A DNA stretch of 64,000 nucleotides, taken from Mycoplasmopsis cynos (GTDB lineage Bacteria; Bacillota_I; Bacilli_A; Mycoplasmatales; Metamycoplasmataceae). The stretch is from the NCBI RefSeq assembly GCF_900660545.1, contig NZ_LR214986.1:922660-986659 (forward strand), given 5' to 3'. The notes under the pieces were generated by a model. The model had not been told where the DNA came from. It did not search any database and saw only the letters and a program-made list of their open reading frames with translations. This document shows positions 1 through 10,701 of the stretch, piece after piece (position 1 is the first letter of the stretch; each line of letters starts with the position of its first letter). Made by a program: the position numbers and the translations under genes.

Positions 1-1
1 A

Positions 2-583
2 GGTGAAACATTTACTTTTGAAGCTAATAAAGATGTATCATTAGAAATTAAAATAGAAGAAGCATTCACTATTACACCAGAACCAATCACAGATGAAAAT
101 GCATATAAAATAGGTATTGAAGAATTGAAAACACTAGATGATGTCAAAAAATACATCCGTAAATCTATATTAGAACAAATTATTTCAGAAACACTATTCG
201 AATTTGGATGAAGGGTAATTGAGTCAATTAGAGAATCTAATGAAAAAATTGAATTACCTGATGATCTAGTCAATAATGATATTGAAGCTTTTCAATTTGA
301 ATCTGACTTTGTAGGAGATAAAAAAGAAGTTGTTGAGGATGCTATTATATCATTTTTCTGATTTAACTTCGTTGCGCACACCTTTGACATTTCAATATTT
401 AATAAAGAAATAAATTATGAAATTAAAAGAGTTAAGACATTTTTAAATATGGAAAATAATAATGATATAAACATTAGAAAGATTGCTGATGCAATTTTAC
501 TTAAAAAGCTTGCTTTAAAGATTTTAGAAGAAACCGATAAATCATTTATAGAAAAATTTAAAGATTATATTGTTTTTGAATAA
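2..583 (+). CDS. trigger factor-like chaperone, C-terminal part (5' end outside window)
   Basis: The frame is open from base 2 to a TAA stop, giving 193 residues with no start in the window. It contains two in-frame TGA codons read as Trp. The protein is acidic and rich in Lys, Ile and Phe, with long predicted helices and no membrane segment. This resembles the helical C-terminal arms of trigger factor, and mycoplasmas carry trigger-factor-related chaperones of this look. The family call rests on general composition and helix pattern, not on a diagnostic motif, so it is tentative. It converges on rsmI and shares a terminator with it. An unrelated cytosolic helical protein is the main alternative. 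Confidence 0.45.
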
Positions 584-594
584 AAATAATAATT

Positions 595-636
595 AAAAAA
601 CATACTAGTAGTTAAAATACATTAGTATGTTTTTTA
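595..636. terminator. bidirectional intrinsic terminator
   Basis: A 7-bp stem (601-607 with 623-629) is extended by an A-run on the left and a T-run on the right, so it can end transcripts on both strands. It lies between the convergent chaperone-like gene and rsmI and overlaps the rsmI stop codon. Confidence 0.8.
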
Positions 637-1365
637 ATTTACTTTACTAAATTCTTGGTATTTATTCTTCTTTTGATGTTTTAACTTAGGTTTCATTAAG
701 CAAAGAGTAAACTCGCCTTTAATACTAGGCTTTTTCATAAATATGCTAATTAAATTTGAAACAGAATCAAAATATCAAGTTTCATGGATTTTAGTTAATT
801 CTTTCACTAAACAAATCTTAATATTATCATCAAAAACTTCATAAATATCATTTAAACAATCAAGTAATTTATGTGGTGAAACATAATAAATATATGAATG
901 ATTTTCATTTATAATTTGTTGTTTAAATTCTTTTTTTCTTTGTTCAGATTTATCTTTTACAAAACCTAAAAAACTAAATGTATTACTAAATGCTGCGCCA
1001 ACAAAACCTGTTATAACAGCACTAACACCTGGGATAATTTCAAGCTCGATATTTTGCATACGAGCTAATTTAATGATTTCAAATCCGGGGTCAGAAACAC
1101 AAGGCATTCCGGCATCACTCACAATGGCAACATCTTGATTTTTATTTAAAACATAATCAATTATTTTCAATGAAGTAGTTTCTTCTGTAAAAGCATTGTA
1201 TGTTATTAACTTTTTGCCAATAATTTGATATTTATCAAGTAATTTTTGAGTTACTCTTGTGTCTTCACAGGCAATTATTGGAACATTTTTTAATATTTCT
1301 AAAGCACGAATTGTAATGTCGCTAAGATTTCCTATCGGCGTTCCAACAACATAAATTTTACTCAT
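634..1365 (-). CDS. rsmI: 16S rRNA (cytidine-2'-O)-methyltransferase RsmI
   Basis: RsmI uses S-adenosylmethionine to methylate the 2'-OH of a cytidine in the 16S rRNA decoding centre. The 243-aa product starts MSKIYVVGTPIGNLSD, the family signature, and carries ACEDTR near residue 35 and the VSDAGMPCVSDPG block near residue 85. An in-frame TGA at 775-777 is Trp and the true TAA stop is at 634-636. The start has a good ribosome site (AGGAGA, about 6 nt upstream). Its first 8 nt overlap the end of holB, so it is translationally coupled to the recR-tmk-holB cluster. It is somewhat shorter than the E. coli protein, mainly at the C-terminus. Confidence 0.95.
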
Positions 1366-2302
1366 AAATTTCTCCTAATTTAAGCAACATAACACTTTTT
1401 TGAATTTTAAAACTTGCATTTAATGATAAATTATTTAAAAATTCATTAATATGTTTAACTCAAATAAATATTTTTGGATATTTTAAAATTAGAGAATTTA
1501 TTTCACTTATTTTTTCAAAAAACTCATTTTTTATAAAAAAATTGTTCCTATTATTTAATCCTAAAATGCACATTTTAATAAAACTTAATATAAACATAGT
1601 TCTATTCATATCTTCTTTATTTAAATCGTCATTTATGGCAATATAAAATTGTGGAAAATAATTATGTTTTTTTGTTATTAAAGCCTTCATTAAATCTGTG
1701 TATTGTTTAAATAAATCTTGATACTTTTTTGAATTAAATTCCTTAGCTAAATCTAATGAATTATAAGCAAATTTAATTGCTACAGGGGTAAATTCGTTTG
1801 TTTCATTAATATCAAAATTTTTAATAATGTCAGCATATTCATCTTCTTTTAGTTTGATATATTGAGCTCTAGAAATAATCGTTGCTAATAGCGACTTTGG
1901 ATTTTTTGTTATTAATAAAATGCAAGTATTTTTTGATGGTTCTTCAATCTCTTTTAAAATTGCATTTAAGGCTTCATTTGAAGCAAATTCGATATTTTCA
2001 ACAATAATTATTTTTTTCTGATTTTCTAAAACGGAAGCGATATTTGTACTACTAAAAAAATTTCTTAATTCTTCTTTTTTATGAACAGCTTTTTTAATAT
2101 CAAAATAAAAAATATTTGGATAAAGATCATTAAAATCAATCTCTTTAAAAATGAATGTTTTATCATTTACCTGATTCAAAATTTGGACAATATTATAAAT
2201 AACATTTTTTATATCCAATATTTTAGAAGCATCAATTAAATATAAGTGTGATAATTTATCAGTTTTAACAAGTTTTTGAAAATGTAAATAAACTTCTTGC
2301 AT
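1358..2302 (-). CDS. holB: DNA polymerase III delta' subunit
   Basis: This is a clamp-loader ATPase-like subunit of 314 aa. The region NEALNAILKEIEEPSKNT near residue 110 followed by LLATIISRAQ matches the delta'/gamma sensor region (EEPP...ILSRCQ). The Walker A loop is not recognisable, which is usual for delta'. The TGA at 1460-1462 is Trp and the stop is at 1358. The start codon overlaps the tmk stop by 1 nt (TAATG), a re-initiation arrangement. The tmk-holB pairing is classic in Firmicutes and mollicutes and supports the call. Confidence 0.88.
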
Positions 2303-2949
2303 TATAATTCTTTAACAAAATTCTTAAATTTTTGATTTTGTTCAAGTTTTTCCATTATATTATCACACACTTCATTCAAACTTAACATTGCATTAACAAT
2401 GATAAAACGTTTTGGATCTTCATTAATTAATTGTTTATAGCCACTATATACTTTTTCATGAAATTCATATGTTTCATTCTCTAAGCGGTCTTCAAATAAA
2501 CGTGATTCTTGTCTTCTTTTTTTTGAATCACTAGGTGTAGCATCTAAAAATATTGTAATATCAGGAATTGCTCCATCTATTATTAATGTAGTTAGATTTT
2601 TAACAAATTTATAACCTAGGCCTCGCGCAAAGCCTTGATATGCATAAAAACTGTCAATGTATCTATCGCATAAAACAAGTTTATTCTCCTTTATAGCTGG
2701 CCAAATAATTTTTTCTAAATGTATTCTTCTACTTGTTGAATATAACATCGCTTCAGCAACTGGCGAAAGGTCACTTTTATTATCTAAAATTATCTCTCTA
2801 ATTCTTTCGGCCTCTTTAAGATCCTTTCCACCTGGTTCGCGTGTTTCTATCAATTCAAGTTTCGAATATTTTTGTTTTAATCTAATCGCGATTTCTTTCA
2901 TTATTGTAGTTTTACCGCTACCATCAAGACCTTCAAGTGTTATAAACAT
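2302..2949 (-). CDS. tmk: thymidylate kinase
   Basis: Phosphorylates dTMP to dTDP for DNA synthesis. The 215-aa protein has the P-loop GLDGSGKTT at residues 7-15, the TREPGG motif near residue 38, the DRY motif of the substrate site near residue 95, and a LID-like RRQESRLFEDR segment. Length is normal for the family. It lies 16 nt after recR and overlaps holB by 1 nt, so the three are one transcription unit for DNA precursor supply, repair and replication. Confidence 0.96.
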   Translation of the reverse strand: MFITLEGLDGSGKTTIMKEIAIRLKQKYSKLELIETREPGGKDLKEAERIREIILDNKSDLSPVAEAMLYSTSRRIHLEKIIWPAIKENKLVLCDRYIDSFYAYQGFARGLGYKFVKNLTTLIIDGAIPDITIFLDATPSDSKKRRQESRLFEDRLENETYEFHEKVYSGYKQLINEDPKRFIIVNAMLSLNEVCDNIMEKLEQNQKFKNFVKEL

Positions 2950-2965
2950 AATTTACTACCCCTTT

Positions 2966-3556
2966 TTATTCTTTTGTTCTATTAATAAGTGATTGTTTAA
3001 GTGTCATTTCATCAATATAATCAACTGAGGAACCAATTGGAAGTCCAATTGCTAATTCACTTATTTTTTTTGCATTATTTTTTAAATATTTTCTTAGAAC
3101 ATATTTGATAATTTCACCATCAAAATTTGGTGAAATTCCTAAAATTACTTCATCAAATCCTTTTGCATATTCACTTAATTTATTAATCAAATCTATTTCT
3201 TTTTCAATTAAATAATCACTTTTTAATTTCTTACCAAATACAAAATACTTTCCTTTGAAAAAATTAGCTTTTTCTATTTTATTAAGTATTTGCAGTGATT
3301 CGACTACTAATAATTTATTTTCTCTAGAATCATCTGTACAAATTTCACATTCTTCATCATTAAAAATAGGATTAGTACACATTTGACAAAAAGTAGTGTT
3401 TTCTTTCACATTTCTAAATGCATTTGCTAATAGATTTACCTCTGATTCATCGGTTTCAAAAATTCAATAAACTATCTTTTCCGCTGATTTTTTAGTTATT
3501 CCTGGCAACTTTATAAGTCTTGAAATAAAATTATTGATCTTATCTGAATTAAACAT
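2966..3556 (-). CDS. recR: recombination mediator RecR
   Basis: RecR helps RecO/RecF load RecA at gapped DNA. The 196-aa product has an N-terminal helix-hairpin-helix (SRLIKLPGITKKSAEKI), a zinc finger with cysteines at about 57, 60, 70 and 73, and a Toprim domain (LLVVES...VILGISPNFDGE). An in-frame TGA is Trp31, so the gene starts at 3556 rather than at the internal Met near 3409. Only 2 nt separate it from the upstream ybaB stop. dnaX-ybaB-recR is a widely conserved gene order. Confidence 0.95.
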
Positions 3557-3558
3557 TA

Positions 3559-3849
3559 TTAAAACGGAAATCCACCAGGCATATTATTAGGAGTAAGTTC
3601 TTCTTGGGCTTCTTGGATTTTATCCATCAATTCATTAAATGCAACAACTAATAAATCTTGCAATAATTCTTTGTCTTCAGGGTCAATTAAAATTTCATCT
3701 AATTCTATATTTTGAATTTCACGACTTCCTAGAGCTGTTATTTTAATTCCTTGTTTTTCTACTACAAATTCTTTTGATTCTAATTCTGCTTGTTTAGTTT
3801 CAAGTTCTTTTTGCATTGATTTAAGTCTTTTAATTAATTCTGGGTTCAT
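3559..3849 (-). CDS. nucleoid-associated protein, YbaB/EbfC family
   Basis: A 96-aa protein that begins with a Met-rich helix (LIKRLKSMQKELETKQAELESKEF), has a small beta region (VEKQGIKITALGSREI) and ends NNMPGGFPF, the usual glycine-rich tail of the family. YbaB homologues are dimeric DNA-binding proteins. Its place between dnaX and recR is the normal one. It starts 2 nt after the dnaX stop and is clearly co-transcribed. Confidence 0.93.
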   Translation of the reverse strand: MNPELIKRLKSMQKELETKQAELESKEFVVEKQGIKITALGSREIQNIELDEILIDPEDKELLQDLLVVAFNELMDKIQEAQEELTPNNMPGGFPF

Positions 3850-3851
3850 AA

Positions 3852-5825
3852 TTAGTCCTCTTTCTTTTTTTCAAAAAATGTTTTATAAATATCTTCCGCA
3901 TTATCATTTCTTTTTGGATTTATTAATGTCGGAGGTTTGGGTTCAATTAATTGAAATGGAATTTTTATTTTACCATCACTTGTTCTAAATGAATTAAATT
4001 TTTCAATAATTTGATCTTTCTCATTAGAAGATATAAAATACAAAGTTTTATATCCATCATTAAATAAATAATCAATATATGATTGCAAATTGTAGTCTTT
4101 TGCTTTATTTTTTAATTTTTCTAAAATTTCATAATTTTCAACACAAAAAACAATTGCGTTTCTAGTAGCACCAATTATTTTAGTATTTTTTAATAGTTCT
4201 TTTTCTTTTAAATATTCCGAACTAACATCACTTGTAATCATTTCATCATTACGTTTTAATGCAGCATATTGCTTTGCGCAATCACTTTTTTTATATTTAG
4301 CAAACAATAATAAGTTCAAAACATTATGCATATATTCTTCATAAGTTTCTATCTTAAAGTTGTTATCAAAAAAATTGATTTCATTTGCGTCAATAATTTG
4401 TTCAGATGTATTTGCATCACTTTGTAATGATTCGATTTCGGAGGTCAAATCATTAATTTCACCTGTTTGATCGTTAATTTTAAAAAAGTATTCTTTTGTG
4501 TTATTTAAAACTTCTTTTGCATCATTAAAAATTTGTTCATGCTTGGGAAAATTAGTATCTTCTATTTTAATTTTACTTTTTAAAAAATTATCTTTTTTTG
4601 CTTGAACAAAAAAATCATCATCTACTTCTTCTTTTTCACTAATTGTATTGTTTTGTTCAGGTATTATATCTTTTTTTATGGGCGAAGTTTCAATGTAAGG
4701 TTTTGTATTTTTAATAGGTTCTATTTTATTTTCATTTAAGGTTAATTCTGTTAATATATCCAATTTTTCAATTAGAGAAATTAATGCAATTTGTAACAAT
4801 TCAAACGGAAACTCATGTCTAGATATCTTCCCTAAAACCTCATAAAGTTCTTGATAGATTATCAAACTATTTTTAACACTTAATTTGAGCTTTAAACATT
4901 GCTCTAAATTAATTCACTTTAAAAAACTTCTTTCTTTGGTTTTATAATATAATAACCACTCCTTATTAATGTTTATTAAACCATTAATTAATCTACTAGC
5001 ATCAGCACCATTTATATTAAACTCATTAACTTGCTTTATAACACTTTTTATATCCCCTTTAATAAGGCTATTTAAAAGATTAATATAATTATCAATTGAA
5101 ACGACACCGAAATTTTTTTCTAATCCTTCAAGTGTAATTTTATTTTCATAAAATGAAGCCATTTGATCAGCAATTGATAAAGCATCACGCATACCGCCAG
5201 AAGACAATAAAGCAATTATTTTTAACGCTTCATCATCATACTCTATCTTTTCATTATCTAAAACTTTTTTTAAATGATTTATGATTTCTAAATCACTCAT
5301 TCTCTTAAAGTTGTATCTCTGCACTCTTGATAAAATAGTTAAAGGTATTTTTTGTGGATCAGTTGTAGCTAAAATAAAAACAGTATGCTTTGGTGGTTCT
5401 TCTAAAGTTTTTAAAAGGGCATTAAATGCACTTTTACTCATCATATGCACTTCATCTATGATATAAACTTTGTATTTCCCATTAATTGGTGCTTGTTCAA
5501 TTTTTTCTTTCAAAAATCTAACTTCATCAACACCATTATTAGAAGCGGCATCCATCTCAATAATATCTAAATTTATATCAACTTTTTTTAAACAATCATT
5601 GCAAGCAGCTGTTGAATCAACACTATGAACGCAATTCAATACAGTGGCAAAAATCTTGGCTATTGATGTTTTTCCTGTTCCTTTTGGACCAGAAAACAAA
5701 TATGCATGATTTATTTTTTCATTTACAAGAATATTTTTAAGTGTTTTTACAACATGTTCTTGTCCTACAACTTGTTCAAAACTTCTTGGACGATATTTAC
5801 GATATAGTGATTTATATTCACTCAT
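3852..5825 (-). CDS. dnaX: DNA polymerase III gamma/tau subunit
   Basis: The clamp-loader motor that opens the sliding clamp. The 657-aa protein has the Walker A GPKGTGKT at 46-53, cysteines 65, 75 and 78 of the zinc-binding site, the Walker B/DExx segment YIIDEVHMMS and the sensor region LEEPPKHTVFILATTDP...LSRVQRYNF. The second half is acidic, repetitive and poorly conserved, as in other tau tails. A TGA at 4914-4916 is Trp and joins the two halves in one frame. The start has an AGGAG site 5-6 nt upstream. It is the first gene of a dnaX-ybaB-recR-tmk-holB-rsmI operon. Confidence 0.95.
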
Positions 5826-5851
5826 TAATTCTCCTTTTTTAATTAATAATA

Positions 5852-5857
5852 ATTATA
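5852..5857 (-). promoter_or_regulatory. -10 element for the dnaX operon
   Basis: TATAAT on the minus strand, 26 nt before the dnaX start codon and upstream of its ribosome site. No clear -35 is visible. It is the likely promoter for the whole dnaX to rsmI cluster. Confidence 0.5.
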
Positions 5858-5962
5858 ATAAATCCCTTAATTTTTTTGGTATTGATTTTATTTTTTTCAG
5901 CTTTGCAATATTTATTTTTCATAAAATTTATTATTTTTTTGTTTTTAAATTAGCAAAAAATA

Positions 5963-5985
5963 ATAAAAAACACCATATGGTGTCA
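5963..5985 (-). terminator. intrinsic terminator after the 37-aa basic ORF
   Basis: A perfect 12-base palindrome (5971-5982) is followed, on the minus strand, by a run of T residues. The loop is very short, so it may be a weak terminator. It separates the small basic gene from the dnaX promoter region. Confidence 0.5.
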
Positions 5986-6003
5986 ATAACTATTACGCAA
6001 CTA

Positions 6004-6117
6004 TTAAGCGACAACAGCTTTATCTTGTCTTCTTTTATCTCTAGCTGTTTCTTTTGAAAGTTTCTTAGCTCTTTTTTCAGCGCGCAATTTGTTTTTAAGT
6101 CTTACTACTTTACGCAT
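6004..6117 (-). CDS. 37-residue highly basic protein, unknown
   Basis: A short frame encodes MRKVVRLKNKLRAEKRAKKL and 17 further residues. About 40% of residues are Lys or Arg, with a few acidic residues and no Trp or Cys. An AAGGAA ribosome site lies just upstream and a palindromic terminator follows the stop, so it looks like a real single-gene unit. The composition suggests RNA binding or a ribosome-associated role. It does not match the S21 or L34-L36 patterns I know, so I give no family. Confidence 0.6.
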   Translation of the reverse strand: MRKVVRLKNKLRAEKRAKKLSKETARDKRRQDKAVVA

Positions 6118-6294
6118 TTTAATTCCTTTTTAAATAATAAATTGCTTTATTATTTTACAATAATATTAATTATTTAAAAATAAATAAAATCTAATTAACA
6201 TAAAAATAACATTATCATCATAATATTTATTTTTTCGCTAAACTTTCATATGTATAAAATAATAATTATGGCTCATAATATAAATAAACACTAA

Positions 6295-6975
6295 TTATCT
6301 TTCTTTTCGCTTGTAATTTCTCAAAAAGATAATAACTTGAAAAACAATAAAAAATAAGACGAAAGCAAAAATCAAAATTGTGATAAAAATTGCACTATCC
6401 CTAAAAAAAGTAATTGGTAATATTTTAATGATTTCATCAGTATTAGGATTAAAGTTTCAATTAGTTTTTCCTGGAAAAAATATCTCATGAAATTTTCTAA
6501 ATGCAAATTCAAAATCTCTTGCAGCAAAAATACTAATAATGACAATTAGTAATAATAAAATTATTGAAGCAATAAAACCTGATTTAATAAAACTTATTTT
6601 TTGTTTGATTAACTTTGAAACTATTAAAACTAAAATAATTATAAAAAGTGTCACTCCAAAAACGATAAAATTGACCATAAATAGTCTTCTAACATCTTCA
6701 AAATGTTGCATTCCCGATTGTGAAAAATCTAATTCGCCAGTTCCGAATTTTTTATTAAATATTAAGTAGTTAAATAACTCATCATAAGCACTTTTTAATT
6801 GGTTATAGTCCATTTGTCCATTATTAAAATCAATTGATTTATAATCAAAGTGAGCTAAGTGATAATAATAAAATGGTTTAATAATAATTGGAGGGATTAT
6901 TGAAAATGTAAAAATAAAAAATAATATCGAAATACTCAATAACGAATATAAAAATAGTTTAATAAATAGTTTCAT
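6295..6975 (-). CDS. DUF1461/TIGR01906-like integral membrane protein
   Basis: A 226-aa protein with hydrophobic helices at about 7-32, 100-124, 131-151 and 187-212. The segment between the first two helices carries MDYNQLKSAYDELFNYL and SQSGMQHFEDVRRLF, which match the N-Y-x-E-L...Y-L and HM-x-DV patterns of the DUF1461 membrane family. The function of the family is unknown to me. The TGA at 6457-6459 is Trp and the stop is at 6295. It lies 24 nt upstream of mazG in reading direction reversed order (mazG stops at 6999), so it follows mazG in the same direction and may be the last gene of the der cluster. Confidence 0.75.
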
Positions 6976-6998
6976 ACAATTATTTTTACCTACTTTTT

Positions 6999-7349
6999 TT
7001 ATTTTGTCTTTTCAGGAAAAATATATGGCTTTCCTTCAATAAATTCTTTTAAGTTAATGGGATGTTTATATCTTTTAGAAGCTTCTTCATCTTTTTTAAG
7101 GATTACTTCTGTTAGATCAATATCATTAATACTTGCCAGCGCAACAACATAATGAATAACATCTCATAATTCCTCCGCTAATGAAACTCCATCTTTTTTA
7201 GGCTTTCAGCCTTTTGAAATATTTATAGCCTCTGCAACTTCTCCAACTTCTTCTATTAATTTTGTTAATAGTCTAACACTATCATTACGATCTTTATATC
7301 TATTTTTTAAATACTCTTGAAGTTTTCTTATTGTAATTTCCATTTGCAT
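6999..7349 (-). CDS. MazG-like nucleotide pyrophosphohydrolase
   Basis: A 116-aa protein that is easily missed because two of its codons are TGA (Trp). The motif LIEEVGEVAEAI near residue 30 and SLAEELWDVIHYV near residue 55 form the EExxE...ExxD metal site of the all-alpha NTP pyrophosphatase (MazG/dUTPase) superfamily. Such enzymes hydrolyse (d)NTPs, often non-canonical ones, to monophosphates. The first ATG lies 1 nt after the der stop; a second ATG at 7343 is possible. It is co-transcribed with cmk and der. Confidence 0.85.
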
Positions 7350-7350
7350 A

Positions 7351-8658
7351 CTATTCAAGTCCTTTTTTATTTTTAAAAATCATTTTAATCGGGCAACCCT
7401 CAAAATTAAATGTAGCTCTTAGTTGATTTTCAAGAAATCTTTCATATGAAAAGTGTAAGAATTTTTTATTGTTTACAAAAAATGTAAATGTTGGTATTTT
7501 CGCAAGTTCTTTACGAACATAATAAATATTTAATCTTCCGCCATTATATGGCTGTGCAGGTTGAATTAATTGAGTTTCTAAAATTAATGATGATAATAAA
7601 GATGGTTTAATATCTCTTTCTAAGTTTTCTCTAACTTCATTAAGTTTATCAACTAATTTATTAATTCTTTGGTTAAACTTAGCCGAGATAAAAACGAAGG
7701 GAACTCAAGGAACAAAATGAAATTTGTTTCTTAACTTTTTTTCATATTCAGCCATAGTATTTGTTTCTTTAGTTACCAAGTCTCATTTATTAATAACTAT
7801 AATTAATGGTTTATTATTATCAAGAGCATATCCGATAATTCGAGAATCAAAATGCGAAACCTCAGGTTGTGTAGCATCAATTAAGATTAGTGATAAATCA
7901 GCTTCAGCTAATGAATTCATAGCTCTCATCAAAGCATAATGATCAACACTCTCAATTAATTTTGATTTTTTGGTAATTCCAGCTGTATCAATAACATTAT
8001 ATGTTTTGCCCGATATTTCAACTAATGACTTAACACTATCTCTAGTAGTCCCGGCGATTTCAGAAACAATTGAACGATTTTCTTTTGAAAGATTGTTTAA
8101 TAAGGAACTTTTACCTGCATTAGGTTTTCCGATAATTGCTAAATTAAATGAATCATTCTCTTCATTATTAGAAAAATCTAAGTACTCTACACAAGCGTCA
8201 AGAACTTCTCCAACTCCTTCACCATGTAGAGCAGAAATAGGAAAAATCTTATCAATACCTAATTTATATCATCCATAATCAAAATCTTGATTAGATTCTA
8301 ATTTATTAGCCGCAGCAATAATTGGTTTATTACTTTTTCTTAAAATATTCATTATGAAAAGTTCATCATTAGAAATTTCATTAGTACCATCAAAAATAAA
8401 AACAATTACATCAGCTTCTTCAATAGCTATTTTTGCTTGAATTTGAATTTGCTCTTGAAATGGTTTATTTTCAATCTCTATCCCGCCAGTATCAATTATT
8501 TTAATTTCATTACCAGCTCACTTAATAGTTTCATATAAACGATCCCTAGTAACACCTGGTTCATCATACACAATCGATACTTTTCTACCAATAATGCGAT
8601 TGAATAAAGTGCTTTTTCCTACATTTGGCTTCCCAATAATTGCAATAGTATTTTTCAT
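7351..8658 (-). CDS. der: ribosome biogenesis GTPase Der (EngA)
   Basis: A tandem GTPase needed for 50S subunit assembly. The 435-aa product has two complete G domains: GKPNVGKST near residue 9 with DEPGVTRDR and DTGG, and GKPNAGKSS near residue 165 with AGTTRDS, DTAG and NKWD. A C-terminal KH-like domain ends [14 protein letters not shown]. Several TGA codons are Trp, which is why no long standard-code frame exists. The start overlaps the cmk stop (TAATG). cmk-der is a common pair in Firmicutes and mollicutes. Confidence 0.96.
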
Positions 8659-9323
8659 TATTTATCCTTTTTTAAATTAACTAAATCAATTATTTTATCT
8701 ATAACTTCTTCAATTGTTAAGTCAGTGCAATCAATATAGGTAGAATCCTCAGTTTTGTGGAGTGGATCAACTGCTCGATTCATATCCATTTCATCACGTT
8801 TTTTAACATCATATAAAACTTCATTAAAACCAGTATTATAACCTAATTCCTGATTTTGAAGCATTCTTCTACGAGCTCTTTCTTCTGCCTCAGCTCATAA
8901 AAATACCTTCACTTCTGCATGGGGCATAATTTTAAATGTAGTATCACGTCCATCAATAATATAGCCTTTTCTCTTTTTTGTCATAAATTGAATATAATCG
9001 ACCACAAATTGTCGCACTTCAGGTATTTTTGCAATATTCGGTGTAATTTGAGAAATATAATCAGCTCTTATTTGATGTGAAACATCATTCCCATAAAGTT
9101 CAATGCGATCATTCTCTAAAAGTTTAATCATACCAACTTCTAGCGTTTTAATAACATTTTCTACATCGCGAGAATCAACACCTTTATCAACAACATTTTT
9201 AGCTATTGCACGATACACACTTCCACTATTAATAAATGTATAACCATATCTTCTTGCAATTTCTTTTGAAACTGTTGATTTTCCAACTCCACTTGGTCCG
9301 TCAATTGCTATATTTACTTTCAT
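8658..9323 (-). CDS. cmk: cytidylate kinase
   Basis: Phosphorylates CMP and dCMP. The 221-aa product has the P-loop [10 protein letters not shown] at 8-17, the [12 protein letters not shown] nucleotide site, the GYIIDGRD motif near residue 123 and the [15 protein letters not shown] lid. One TGA (8892-8894 region) is Trp. A ribosome site (AAGGAGC) lies 5 nt before the ATG. It overlaps der by 1 nt. Confidence 0.95.
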
Positions 9324-9342
9324 AATGCTCCTTACAATATTT

Positions 9343-9675
9343 TTATTTTAGTATTCAATCTGGATCATCACTTTGAAAATCATAATCATTTATAAACAAG
9401 TTCTTTTCTTGATTAATTTTTAATTCTAACTCATTAAATTCCATTATCTTTTCTTTAATTTCATCAGCTGATAAAAGATCATATCCCTCATCAAATAAAT
9501 TTATTTTTTTTGTAATTAAATTTAGTTGAGTATTAAGAGTTTTTCCAGTAGTTTTTGATAATCATTTTTTATCTTCAATTAATTCTACATTGGAATTAAT
9601 AGCTAATATCTCAAACCGTTGATAAAGATTTAAATTATCATAATTATAATTTTTATTTTTTTTGGTCTTTTTCAT
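9343..9675 (-). CDS. hypothetical protein, 110 aa
   Basis: An open frame of 110 residues with two TGA-Trp codons begins MKKTKKNKNYNYDNLNLYQR and ends SDDPDWILK. It is hydrophilic, predicted helical, with a basic N-terminus and acidic C-terminus, and has no Cys, signal peptide or membrane segment. It lies 19 nt upstream of cmk in the same direction and may lead that operon. No clear ribosome site is visible before the ATG. I do not recognise a family; coding status rests on the open frame, amino acid composition and operon position. Confidence 0.6.
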
Positions 9676-9737
9676 ATATTTAATAATTTTACCTTTATTT
9701 AGAAAAATAATTATAAAAAGTCAATAAAAAATTGACT

Positions 9738-10511
9738 TTAATAAGTTAAGCCCTTAAGATTTTTTAATAATTCTTCAAGAGTAATTTTTTGAACAAATAA
9801 TTTATTTAAAATACTAATAGATGCAATCAAATACATACATATTAAATTTTTATGATTTTTTTCAAATGAACCATTCGGAATTGCGTATGGACTGTATAAA
9901 ACAAATGAAACAGTTTTTTTGATAATGCTCTTATAAAAAAATTTCTTGCTTAATTTAAAAAATATTAAACTAGATGAAATATAGCTTTCATAAACTACAG
10001 TCTTTTCAACTTGATTTGCTTTTTTAGTTTTCGAAGGCTTTAAAACATAATAACTTTTAGCGACTTCATCAATATTAAATGAATAATTATCATAGAATAT
10101 TAAAACTTCATCTGGTTTAATATATTCAGATACTTTTGAGTTTAGTAAATAGTACAATACTAGACAAAATGGAATTAAACTAGTAAGTAAATAAAGTGCA
10201 GGCAATAAAAAGTCAATGCTAGTATAAACATTTATAACTTCATTATCCTTAGCAATTCTATTTCCTTTTTCATCAAAAGTATATTCAATAGTATAAATTA
10301 GACCTTTTAAAACTAATACAACAATGATAATAGATAAAATTAGTGAAATTAAATAAAATCCTAAATAAAATATCATAGTTTTCTTATTAGTTACATAAAT
10401 ATCTCTATTTAAATGTCAAATTCTCAATTTAAATAGAATAATATATGTACTTCATATAAAAAATAATATAAATAAAAAAATAACTAAAAAAGCTGAACGA
10501 CTTATTTCCAT
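9738..10511 (-). CDS. hypothetical membrane protein, 257 aa
   Basis: The frame opens at 10511 with an AAAGGAGA site 4-5 nt upstream, not at the internal Met at 10376; two TGA codons (Trp) lie between. Hydrophobic segments are at about 8-25, 47-70 and 97-122, with a soluble C-terminal half of basic and aromatic character. The first helix is followed by FKLRIWHLNRDIYVTNKK, a positively charged loop. No enzymatic motif is visible. Mycoplasma genomes contain conserved membrane proteins of this size and topology, but I cannot place it in a named family. Confidence 0.7.
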
Positions 10512-10701
10512 ATTTCTCCTTTAGACCTTAATTAAATTATAACAAAAACATAATATATTGATTTTCATATTATATTTATATGCTTTAAAAATAAAATTTT
10601 GTAAAACAATAAAAATGTAATAATTAAGCGCTAAAACTCATTATTTTTATACTTTTTAACTAAATAGAGTAAAATATAAATATTAATTAGAAGGAGCATA
10701 A

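Noticed and set aside
6004..6117. Ribosomal protein S21 (rpsU)
   Set aside because: Too short and it lacks the S21 sequence pattern; basic composition alone is not enough.
7351..8658. Apparent absence of a long frame in the der region, with antisense frames of 70-100 aa instead
   Set aside because: The antisense frames are shadows. Reading TGA as Trp on the minus strand gives a complete Der GTPase.
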